Part shown: one piece after another, positions 8,790 through 18,172 of the stretch
Layout: each line of letters starts with the position of its first letter
How positions within the stretch are numbered: position 1 is the first letter of the stretch
Assembly (NCBI GenBank): GCA_037442205.1
Contig: JBBIQS010000097.1
Coordinates: forward strand, 1-27,989
Direction: 5' to 3'
DNA: 27,989 bases
Origin: JBBIQS01 sp037442205
GTDB taxonomy: Bacteria > Myxococcota > Myxococcia > Myxococcales > UBA5297
Translations under genes and position numbers: made by a program
The notes under the pieces: generated by a model
Database searches by the model: none
The model's input: only the letters and a program-made list of their open reading frames with translations
What the model was told of the DNA's origin: nothing

Positions 8790-9414
8790 GATCGCCTCCC
8801 GCCGCGGTCGGCCTTTCGCCCTTGAGTCGCGCCACCACCTCCACCAGATCCTGGCGCGCCCGGTTCAGCCGCGACCGGGCGGTGTTCGAAGGAATGCCCA
8901 AGGCCTCGGCAATCTCCTCGGGCTTCATGCCCAGGAAGTCGTGGTACACGAACACCACCCGCCGCTCCGGCGGCAGCTGCGCCAGCGCCTTTTCCAGGAT
9001 CTTGGCCGCCTGGTTCACCTCGGCCTTGCGCTCCGGCGTCTCCACCGGCGCCGCCGACACCGGCTCCGGCGACTCCTCCACCAGCTCCTCCCGCCGCCGC
9101 CCCTTGGAGCGCAGGTGCATGAAGGCGACGTTGGCGCACACCCGATAGAGGAAGGTGGAGAACTTGGCGTCGCCGCGAAAGCCCTTGAGCGCCTTGAGCA
9201 GCTGGATGAACGACTCCTGGATCAAGTCGTCGAGATCGGGGCTGTTGCCCACCAGCTGGAACAGGATGCGGTGGACGTGCTCGCGCTTGCGCCGGTAGAG
9301 CAGCTCGAAGGCGGTCAGGTCGCCGCCCTGGACCCGCTCGATCAACCCGGCCAGACCCTCGTCACCCGGCTCGGCGGGCCTGGCGGCCTTGTTGACGGCG
9401 GATGGCTCTGGCAC
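8776..9414 (-). CDS. ECF-family RNA polymerase sigma factor
   Basis: This protein directs RNA polymerase to a specific set of promoters. Region 2 is clear (FELLYRRKREHVHRI, then DLDDLIQESFIQL and FSTFLYRVCANVAF), as is region 4 with its helix-turn-helix (LPPERRVVFVYHDFLGM, EEIAEALGIPSNTARSRL). Region 3 is missing, as expected for ECF factors. The start is uncertain. ATG 9459 would give 227 residues but has no ribosome-binding site and lies in a good -10 box. GTG 9414 has GGAG 8 bases upstream, lies downstream of that promoter and gives 212 residues, so I prefer it. The 3' end overlaps the anti-sigma gene by 14 bases. Confidence 0.9.
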   Translation of the reverse strand: MPEPSAVNKAARPAEPGDEGLAGLIERVQGGDLTAFELLYRRKREHVHRILFQLVGNSPDLDDLIQESFIQLLKALKGFRGDAKFSTFLYRVCANVAFMHLRSKGRRREELVEESPEPVSAAPVETPERKAEVNQAAKILEKALAQLPPERRVVFVYHDFLGMKPEEIAEALGIPSNTARSRLNRARQDLVEVVARLKGERPTAAGGDHGAP

Positions 9415-9457
9415 CCAGAGGGCTCCGAACGGAAAGAGGATGGCGGCTTCGGCAGGC

Positions 9458-9485
9458 ATCGTACTTGTGTTGCCCGCCCCGTCAA
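9458..9485 (-). promoter_or_regulatory. Candidate housekeeping promoter for the sigma/anti-sigma operon
   Basis: On the minus strand TTGACG (9485-9480, 5 of 6 to consensus) is followed after 16 bases by TACGAT (9463-9458, 4 of 6). The -10 box overlaps the upstream candidate ATG at 9459, which argues that translation begins downstream at GTG 9414. Confidence 0.45.
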
Positions 9486-9508
9486 AGGCGATCCCAGCTT
9501 TCACCCCA

Positions 9509-9534
9509 CCCGGGCCGACGGCGCTTCGCCCGGG
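9509..9534. repeat. Inverted repeat in divergent promoter region
   Basis: CCCGGGC (9509-9515) and GCCCGGG (9528-9534) form a perfect 7-bp dyad with a 12-base gap, upstream of the sigma-gene promoter. It could be an operator, or simply a GC-rich palindrome. Confidence 0.3.
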
Positions 9535-9581
9535 GCCGCCCCGCCTGAATCGGACAGCGAAATCAGGATGTTGGCCGGCAG

Positions 9582-9601
9582 TCACCATCGTCAACTGGTG
9601 A
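9582..9601. promoter_or_regulatory. Operator-like inverted repeat upstream of the metalloprotease
   Basis: TCACCA (9582-9587) and TGGTGA (9596-9601) form a perfect 6-bp dyad with an 8-base spacer. It is centred about 55 bases upstream of the likely transcript start of the metalloprotease gene, a typical position for an activator site. Confidence 0.3.
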
Positions 9602-9634
9602 GCAAATCAGCTGTCGGAGATCGGGAAGTCGTCA

Positions 9635-9640
9635 TAGAGT
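9635..9640 (+). promoter_or_regulatory. Candidate -10 element right before the metalloprotease start
   Basis: TAGAGT (4 of 6 to TATAAT) lies only 6 bases before GTG 9647. No ribosome-binding site is visible, so a leaderless transcript is likely if this is the promoter. No good -35 box is seen. Confidence 0.3.
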
Positions 9641-9646
9641 GCGGGC

Positions 9647-11461
9647 GTGGCCCGCTTGCCCCTCCTCCTGATGGCCTTGTTGGCGCTCCCTTGCCCGGTG
9701 AGCGCCGAGCCGGCGTCGCTCGCCCGCGGGCTGTCGGCACTGGTCAGCTTGGGAGAGCTGAGCGCCGAGGAGGCGGCCCGCGCGCTGCCGGATTCCTCGA
9801 TCTCGCTGCCGCTGCCGGCGCCGAGGTCGCCGGGGCGGTGTGGCATCCTCGAGCTGTCCCAGGCCCGGCGCGCCGCGGCGCGGGCGGGGGCACGCTTCCG
9901 CCAGGACGGCCCGCCCTTCCTCGGGTTCCTCGATTCGACCCGCTTCCCGATCCGGGTCTACTACCAGACCGCGCCGCTGCTCGAGGTGGCCCAAGCCGCG
10001 CTCGCCGAGGCCGAGGAGGCCTGGCAGCTGGAGATCGTCGAGCTGGGCTTCGCCGCCCCCTTCACCGTCGGCGATCGGGGCGAGGTCCTCGCCGGGGTGC
10101 GCCTCTACCTCGTTCCCCAACTCGAGTACGCCGGGCTGATGGAGCCGATCGCCGACGTGCCGGCCACGCCGCGCTGCGACTGCGCGGTGCGCATCACCCT
10201 GAACGGCACCCTGCTGCCGGCGCAGCAGAAGGCGACCATCCGCCACGAGCTCAACCACGCCTCCCAGGCCGCCACCGACTGCGCCGAGTCGGCCTCGGCC
10301 TGGGAGAGCTTCGCCACCGCCGTCGAGTTCGTCCTCGGCGGCCGCGGCGACTCGTTCATCCTCAGCGAGATCGCCGAGTTCCAGCGCTTCCCCGACTACC
10401 CGCTGGACTACTCCGCGCTAAACAGCACCGCCCTCGGCGTCCCCAGCGACTCCTACGACTACGGCGCTGCCCTCTTCCCGCTCTTCCTGATCGACCGCTT
10501 CGGCAATCACGACCTGCGCCTGTTGCGCGACCTGTGGGAGTCTTTCGCCCAGGACGGCACCATGACCCTGGCCGCCTACGGCGCCCGCTGCAGCGCCGGC
10601 AACTCGCCCGACTGGTTCGAGGGCCTCCAGCGGCACCTCGCCTCCCAGGGCAGCTCGCTTTCGCGAGCCGCCGCCGAGTTCGCAGCCTGGCGGGCGGTGG
10701 TGGGCGAGGCCGACGACGGCCAGCACTTCCTCGCCGGGGAGCGGCTCGCCCAGCCCGAGCTGGGCAAGGTCCAGCGCAACGCCCTTCCGATCCACGGCAC
10801 CGGCGAGGTGCGCGAGTACGGCAGCCGCTACTTCGAGCTCGAGCTGCCCTCGCTTCCGGCGCGCCTCCAGGTCCGCCTGGCCGGCAACCTCGAGTCCCAC
10901 TGGGCGGGCTCGCTGCTGTTGTGGCGCCTCGACGGCTCGACCGAGCGGCTGGAGCTGGGCGGAGGGCAGGCCGTGGTCGAGTCCACCGCCGGCCTGCGCC
11001 GGGTGGTGCTGGCGGTCTCCCAGCTGCAGGACTCCTCCCACGCCACCGACGCCCAGGACTGGAACAACGCCCGCACCTTCGAGTACTGGTTCGAGGACGC
11101 CACCCCGCCTCCCGAAGGCTGCGGCTGCACCTCGTCCCCGGGCGGCTTCCCCGCGCTGCCGCTCTCGCTGCTGGCCTCCGCCGCCTTCGCCCGCCGGCCG
11201 CGGGCTCGAATTTTCCGGCGAAACATCCCCCAAGAAGGAGTTGCCACCGCCTTGACAGCCGTTCTGCATTTCTGCGAACTAGCTGTGCGGATCATTCAAC
11301 GTGGGGTGGTAGTTCACAACGCGTCGGACCAGTTCCGGACGCCTCGTCGCTCCTGGCCGGCAGTCAGCCTCCCTGACCTGACTGCCGCGCTCCCAGCACA
11401 GAGATGCCGCGCTCGCATTTCGCGGAGCCACCCTGACCGGCTCCCGACTCCGAAGGAGTGA
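9647..11461 (+). CDS. Secreted HExxH metalloprotease with MYXO-CTERM-like tail and probable lost stop codon
   Basis: The open frame has 604 codons, but the genuine protein probably ends near residue 520. Residues 1-20 are a signal peptide. The zinc-protease motif HELNH is at 200-204, with Glu220 (AWESFA) a possible third ligand, as in gluzincins. A C-terminal beta-rich domain follows. Residues 490-520 are a MYXO-CTERM-like sorting tail: GCGC (491-494), a hydrophobic stretch (FPALPLSLLASAAF) and ARRPRA. In myxobacteria such tails are cut by myxosortase and place the protein on the cell surface. After that tail, third-position G/C preference collapses and the frame runs through the leader of the cytochrome gene. 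Codon 521 is CGA (11207-11209), one transition from TGA. The start is GTG, with a -10-like element 6 bases before it. Confidence 0.8.
   Translation: MARLPLLLMALLALPCPVSAEPASLARGLSALVSLGELSAEEAARALPDSSISLPLPAPRSPGRCGILELSQARRAAARAGARFRQDGPPFLGFLDSTRFPIRVYYQTAPLLEVAQAALAEAEEAWQLEIVELGFAAPFTVGDRGEVLAGVRLYLVPQLEYAGLMEPIADVPATPRCDCAVRITLNGTLLPAQQKATIRHELNHASQAATDCAESASAWESFATAVEFVLGGRGDSFILSEIAEFQRFPDYPLDYSALNSTALGVPSDSYDYGAALFPLFLIDRFGNHDLRLLRDLWESFAQDGTMTLAAYGARCSAGNSPDWFEGLQRHLASQGSSLSRAAAEFAAWRAVVGEADDGQHFLAGERLAQPELGKVQRNALPIHGTGEVREYGSRYFELELPSLPARLQVRLAGNLESHWAGSLLLWRLDGSTERLELGGGQAVVESTAGLRRVVLAVSQLQDSSHATDAQDWNNARTFEYWFEDATPPPEGCGCTSSPGGFPALPLSLLASAAFARRPRARIFRRNIPQEGVATALTAVLHFCELAVRIIQRGVVVHNASDQFRTPRRSWPAVSLPDLTAALPAQRCRARISRSHPDRLPTPKE
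11252..11280 (+). promoter_or_regulatory. Candidate promoter for the decaheme cytochrome operon
   Basis: A perfect -35 box TTGACA (11252-11257) is followed after 17 bases by CGAACT, a poor -10 box. The surrounding DNA is richer in A/T than the coding regions. Transcription from here would give a leader of about 180 bases before ATG 11466. Confidence 0.35.
11322..11459 (+). promoter_or_regulatory. Structured leader upstream of the decaheme cytochrome, with hidden ribosome-binding site
   Basis: Several stems can form in series. CGTC+GGA (11322-11328) pairs with TCC+GACG (11334-11341) with one bulged G. CGGCAGTCAG (11358-11367) pairs perfectly over 10 bp with CTGACTGCCG (11378-11387). CCGCG/CGCGG (11407-11411, 11421-11425) overlaps the arm of GGAGCC/GGCTCC (11424-11429, 11439-11444), so those two cannot both be complete. 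ACTCC/GGAGT (11447-11451, 11455-11459) covers the GGAG ribosome-binding site 7 bases before ATG 11466. CTCC at 11441-11444 could also pair with that GGAG. This is the layout of a translational switch. No known riboswitch class is recognised. Confidence 0.45.
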
Positions 11462-11465
11462 GAAG

Positions 11466-14231
11466 ATGTCCAGGCTTCGATTTCTGCTCCCGATGATCGC
11501 CCTGGCGTTCAGCCTGGGAGCCTGCAAGACGCAGACGGGAAAGGACGGCGTCGACGGCGAGCCGGGCGCCCAGGGCAGCTCGGGCTGCGCCCCGGGTGCC
11601 GGCGCGGTCGGCATCGGCCTCAGCGCCGCCGTCACCATCTCGGATCCGGCCAACGGCAGCTTCTTCACCCCGGGCGAGACGATGGAGTACTCGATCAAGT
11701 TCACCGACCGCTGCCGCCAGCCGGTGGACATCCTCGACCTGGACGTGGCCAACCTCTACCTCAGCGGCCCGCGCTCGGGCCTGAAGACCAAGGCCGCGGT
11801 CAAGCTGCTCAACTGCGTCACCGACCGCAACGCCATCGACGACCAGCACCACTTCATCGACCTGCAGGATCCCCACTTCCTCGACGACAAGCAGGACAAC
11901 TTCGGCGAGGCCGAGGACGGGACCATCATCTTCCGCACCGCCGCGGTCAGCGACGAGGAGCCGGGGACCTACACCGTCGGGGTCTGGGCCCGCACCAAGG
12001 ACGAGCTGGACCAGGTGTTCGTCAACGCCCCCTTCCAAATCGGCAACGCAGCCCGCGAGGACTACGCCGCCGGCCGCCCCGGTGCCTTCCCCGCCTGCGG
12101 CCGCTGCCACTGGGGACCGCTCACCGGCCACATCTACATGGCCCACTCCCGCCCGGTGGAGAACGCCAACTACGGCCTGTCGGCACCCAAGCGCATGAAG
12201 GGCATGCCCACCTCCTACATCATGGGCAACTGGGCGCTGGACAAGTCGCCCATCGAGACCTGCCAGCACTGCCACAACCAGGACGGCTACAGCCCCCACC
12301 CGCTGGCGCAGAAGGTCCACTCCATCCACCGCGGCCACAACATGGTGAAGCCCGGGGTCGCCCACCCTTACCTCACCCAGGTGGCCGGCGGGATGACCGC
12401 CGACGAGTCGCTCAAGGCCTACACCGACGTCGGCTATCCCTCGATGCCCGACGGCGAGAAGGACTGCGCCCAATGCCACATCGACGACCGCTGGAAGAAC
12501 AAGCCCTCGCCGCTGGGCTGCGTCGGCTGCCATGAGACGCTCGACCTGGAGGCCGGGGTGATCAGCCCGCCGCGGGTCTACGGCAAGATCGGCAAGGCGA
12601 GCTGCACCGACGACGCCGGCTGCGCGACCGCCTTCGGCCAGAACGCGACCTGCAACCTCACCAGCGGCTCCTGCGAGGACAAGCAGCACCCGACCCTGGC
12701 TCAGAAGCCCAACTGCCTGGAGTGCCACACCTCCGACGACTCCGGCTCCTCGCCCAACGGCAAGCGCCACGAGATCAAGTCGCGCACCAAGAGCCAGGGG
12801 CTGCAGCTGACCGACTTCGCCATCGCCGGGGGCAGCGGTCCCACTGGCGCCTTCCTGCCCAGCGACAAGATCAACCTGCGCTTCAAGCTGCTCGACCGAG
12901 CCAGCAACCCGGTGGACCTGCTGGCCAAGAGCGCCAGCGGCAGCGACATCTACCAGATCAACTTCGTGGTCTCCGGTCCCACCAACGACCGGCAGCGGCT
13001 GGTCGGCGGAGGCGGCGCGCCGCCCTCGCGGGCCTCGCTGGCGCTGGAGGCCGGCAGCTGGAAGTACACCCTCGACAACCCCGACAAGTCCGGCAACGCG
13101 CAGGGGCTGCCGGCGACCTCGCTGGCGCCGCTGAACACCCCCGCCGGCACCGCCGGCCGCGCCAACCCCGCCGGCACCTACACCGTCTACTTCTACGTCT
13201 ACACGAACCCCGGACCCGGAGTGCTGGGCGGGGCCACCTACGAGGCGACCTCGGGGATCGCCAACTTCAAGTTCTGCCCCAACGCCAACTCCTGCGACAG
13301 CGAGCCGATCCGGCCGCGGCAGGTGATCCTCAAGACGGCCTGCACCGGCTGCCACGTCACCGTCGGCCTGCACGGCGGCATGCGCAACGAGCCGGAGATG
13401 TGCTCCAACTGCCACACCCACGGCGCGGTCGACAAGGGCCCGGGCTCGGCGGGGGCGGCGTGCACCAAGGACGCCGACTGCAAGGGCTACAACGCCGATC
13501 CGGCCAAGAGCTGGGAGGAGTGCCAGGACATCCTGGGAGCCAACGGCAAGGCGGGCAGCGACGGGGTTCCCGACACCTGCGTGATCGTCGCCAAGGGGCG
13601 CAAGGGAAAGAGCTGCGCCCAGGACGGCGACTGCTTCGGCCACCTCGCCGACCCCGCCAAGAGCTGGGAGAGCTGCCAGGACACCAACGGCGACTCGACC
13701 CCCGACGCCTGCGTGGCCAGCCTCGACCGCGACCCGACCGGCCCGGCGTCGATCGAGTTCAACAACCTGATCCACTCCATCCACTACGCCCGCCGGCGCG
13801 GCGGCTTCGCCTCCAAGGGCCACCTGCTGCCGGGGACGGTGTACCTGGGCCACCAGAACCGGGCCAATGACTTCAGCGAGGTGCTCTTCCCGCTGGACAT
13901 GCGCAACTGCACCAAGTGCCACGCCGACACCAACGACCAGTGCGTGGAGGAGAACGACACCTGCGGCTTCGGCCAGCAGTGCCAGCGCGGCAAGTGCGTC
14001 AACGTCGCCTGGAAGGCCGACACCGGCAGCTCGCCCTGCCTGGCCTGCCACGACACCGAGGCCGCCTGGGCCCACGTGCAGATCAACACCTTCCAGCCGA
14101 CCGGCGGGACGCCGATCGAGTCCTGCAAGGCCTGCCACGGCCAGAACCGGCAGTTCTCTCCCGCCAAGGTCCACGACGTGGAGGCGCCCTACTCGCCGCC
14201 CTACCCCCGGACCTTCGCCCACAAGCAGTAG
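11466..14231 (+). CDS. Decaheme c-type cytochrome, OmcA/MtrC-type surface lipoprotein
   Basis: A 921-residue lipoprotein (lipobox LGAC, Cys20) that likely carries electrons across or outside the outer membrane. Ten CxxCH heme sites begin at residues 211, 266, 334, 352 and 417, then 626, 646, 815, 858 and 887. The two groups of five are split by a beta-rich segment (about 440-610), and another precedes the first group. This is the four-domain, 5+5 plan of MtrC, OmcA and MtrF. A short collagen-like run (GKDGVDGEPGAQG) follows the lipid site. Unusual extra Cys-rich inserts lie at about 377-405 and 655-770, with CTKDADC and CAQDGDC repeats and a DGVPDTC calcium-loop-like piece. Start ATG has GGAG 7 bases upstream. 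No MtrA/MtrB partner is in the window. Cotranscription with the next two genes is likely. Confidence 0.92.
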   Translation: MSRLRFLLPMIALAFSLGACKTQTGKDGVDGEPGAQGSSGCAPGAGAVGIGLSAAVTISDPANGSFFTPGETMEYSIKFTDRCRQPVDILDLDVANLYLSGPRSGLKTKAAVKLLNCVTDRNAIDDQHHFIDLQDPHFLDDKQDNFGEAEDGTIIFRTAAVSDEEPGTYTVGVWARTKDELDQVFVNAPFQIGNAAREDYAAGRPGAFPACGRCHWGPLTGHIYMAHSRPVENANYGLSAPKRMKGMPTSYIMGNWALDKSPIETCQHCHNQDGYSPHPLAQKVHSIHRGHNMVKPGVAHPYLTQVAGGMTADESLKAYTDVGYPSMPDGEKDCAQCHIDDRWKNKPSPLGCVGCHETLDLEAGVISPPRVYGKIGKASCTDDAGCATAFGQNATCNLTSGSCEDKQHPTLAQKPNCLECHTSDDSGSSPNGKRHEIKSRTKSQGLQLTDFAIAGGSGPTGAFLPSDKINLRFKLLDRASNPVDLLAKSASGSDIYQINFVVSGPTNDRQRLVGGGGAPPSRASLALEAGSWKYTLDNPDKSGNAQGLPATSLAPLNTPAGTAGRANPAGTYTVYFYVYTNPGPGVLGGATYEATSGIANFKFCPNANSCDSEPIRPRQVILKTACTGCHVTVGLHGGMRNEPEMCSNCHTHGAVDKGPGSAGAACTKDADCKGYNADPAKSWEECQDILGANGKAGSDGVPDTCVIVAKGRKGKSCAQDGDCFGHLADPAKSWESCQDTNGDSTPDACVASLDRDPTGPASIEFNNLIHSIHYARRRGGFASKGHLLPGTVYLGHQNRANDFSEVLFPLDMRNCTKCHADTNDQCVEENDTCGFGQQCQRGKCVNVAWKADTGSSPCLACHDTEAAWAHVQINTFQPTGGTPIESCKACHGQNRQFSPAKVHDVEAPYSPPYPRTFAHKQ

Positions 14232-14253
14232 GCCGCCCGCGATGGAGACTTTG

Positions 14254-15531
14254 ATGACGTCCTTCGATACCAAAGCCCCAACTCACAGCGCTCGCGGACT
14301 CCTCCTCCGCTCGTTGGCGCTGGCCGCACTGCTCGCCGGCTGCTCCGAGAACCAGGTGGTCCGCCCGATCACCGTCGATGTCTTCGTCTCCACCGGCGAG
14401 AACCGGCTGGAGAAGGGGGCGGCCGAGCCGCTGCAGGTGGCGGTCAACGACATCAACGCCGCCGGCGGGGTCAACGGCCAGGAGGTCCAGATCTGGCTGC
14501 ACGACGTGGCCCCGGGCAAGGCGGTGGCCGAGGCGGTGGCCCTCAAGGACACCGGAGTGCGGGTGATCTTCTCCGGCCCCAGCGACCTGACCATCCCCAT
14601 CCTCGACAACGTCACCCTGCCCTCCAAGGTCTTCCTCTTCGCCACCGGCAGCTCCAGCGCCCGGCTCGGCGACGAGCTGGCGCGGGCCGCTGGCGGCTAC
14701 TTCGTGCGCACCTCGCTCTCCTGCGCCGGGGCGGCCAAGAAGCTGGCCCGCATGGCCTACGACCAGGGGGCGCGCAAGGTGGGGCTGCTCTACGCCGAGG
14801 ATGGCATCGGCCCCGAATACGCCGAGCAGTTCGCCAGCGCCTTCCGCGACGAGGGCGGCGAGCTGACCGGCGACCCGCCCGCGCCCCAGGCGCTTCCCAC
14901 CGGCGCGTTGCAGTCCAGCTACAAGACCGAGCTGCTGGCGGCGATGAACGAAGCGAGCCTCATCGACGGCAAGGCGGCGGTGGTGGTGATCGCCAGCCCC
15001 GAGGCCTTCAAGGTGCTGCTGCGGGACGCCGCCGGCCTGGACCGCAAGGTGAAGTGGTTCGCCGCCCACACGGTGCGTGAGAAGGGGGTCCTCGACGAGC
15101 ACCCCGAGGCCGCCGAGGGGATGATGGGGGTGATCCCGTCGCACGGCAACGCGGAGAAGTTCGCCGCCTACGCCCAGAGCTTCGCCCGCTACTTCCCCAA
15201 CAGCGACCCCGACACCAACTGGTATCCCCACGCCTACGACGCGATGGTGGTCTACGCCCTGTCGCTGGCCCGCTCCGGCGGCGGCATCCCGTCGGCGGAC
15301 AAGGTCAAGACCAACCTGCGCAAGATCTCCAACGCCGGCATCGGCAAGAAGGTGATGGGGCCGGGGCAGCTGCCGGACGCCTTCAAGCTCATCCTCGGCG
15401 GCGGCGACGTCGACTACCAGGGCGCCTCGGGCTCGGTGGACTTCGGCGGCACCGGCGACGTGATCGGCGGCTGGATCGAGTTCCGGGTGCAGGGCGGCAA
15501 GATCATCAATGAGGACGACCCCAACTTCTGA
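14254..15531 (+). CDS. ABC-type substrate-binding lipoprotein, LivJ (branched-chain amino acid) family
   Basis: A 425-residue lipoprotein (LLAGC lipobox) of the type I periplasmic-binding fold. The N-terminal half has the typical segments AVNDINAAGGVNGQEV and VIFSGPSDLTIPILD; the later half has KVGLLYAEDGIGPEYAEQF and YPHAYDAMVVYALSLA. Members usually deliver branched-chain amino acids, amides or other small solutes to a LivHMFG permease, but none is present here. I chose ATG 14254 over ATG 14242 because GGAG lies 6 bases upstream and the shorter N-terminus fits a lipoprotein signal. It begins 22 bases after the cytochrome gene and is followed after 25 bases by the TonB-dependent receptor, so a sensing or delivery role tied to these surface proteins is plausible. 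The ligand is unknown. Confidence 0.88.
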   Translation: MTSFDTKAPTHSARGLLLRSLALAALLAGCSENQVVRPITVDVFVSTGENRLEKGAAEPLQVAVNDINAAGGVNGQEVQIWLHDVAPGKAVAEAVALKDTGVRVIFSGPSDLTIPILDNVTLPSKVFLFATGSSSARLGDELARAAGGYFVRTSLSCAGAAKKLARMAYDQGARKVGLLYAEDGIGPEYAEQFASAFRDEGGELTGDPPAPQALPTGALQSSYKTELLAAMNEASLIDGKAAVVVIASPEAFKVLLRDAAGLDRKVKWFAAHTVREKGVLDEHPEAAEGMMGVIPSHGNAEKFAAYAQSFARYFPNSDPDTNWYPHAYDAMVVYALSLARSGGGIPSADKVKTNLRKISNAGIGKKVMGPGQLPDAFKLILGGGDVDYQGASGSVDFGGTGDVIGGWIEFRVQGGKIINEDDPNF

Positions 15532-15556
15532 CCGCCTTCCGCGGCGAGGAACTTCC

Positions 15557-18016
<2,460 letters not shown>

Positions 18017-18068
18017 TCGGTCCGCCGCGACCCGCCCCGAGGGCGCGTAGTTCCCACCCGTATTTCTC

Positions 18069-18149
18069 GCCGCCAGTCGCCGCCGCCGCCTTGGCAAGCG
18101 CTGGCGCCCCTGGCGATATTCGCACGCCGGGACCAGCCCTACTGGCGGC
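18069..18149. repeat. Long-range inverted repeat flanking the kinase promoter
   Basis: GCCGCCAGT (18069-18077) and ACTGGCGGC (18141-18149) are perfect 9-base inverted copies separated by 63 bases that hold the candidate promoter. One copy lies upstream of the -35 box and the other in the leader, as for a looping repressor, but no binding protein is known. Confidence 0.4.
18091..18120 (+). promoter_or_regulatory. Candidate housekeeping promoter of the kinase gene
   Basis: TTGGCA (18091-18096, 5 of 6) and GATATT (18115-18120, 4 of 6) are 18 bases apart. Transcription would begin near 18127, giving a leader of about 46 bases with GAAGGA as ribosome-binding site. Confidence 0.45.
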
Positions 18150-18172
18150 TTCAGTCGATCGAAGGAATGCCC

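Noticed and set aside
18091..18110. Sigma-54-like TGGCA upstream of the kinase gene
   Set aside because: The -12 GC doublet is not at the required distance; a sigma-70-type promoter explains the sequence better.
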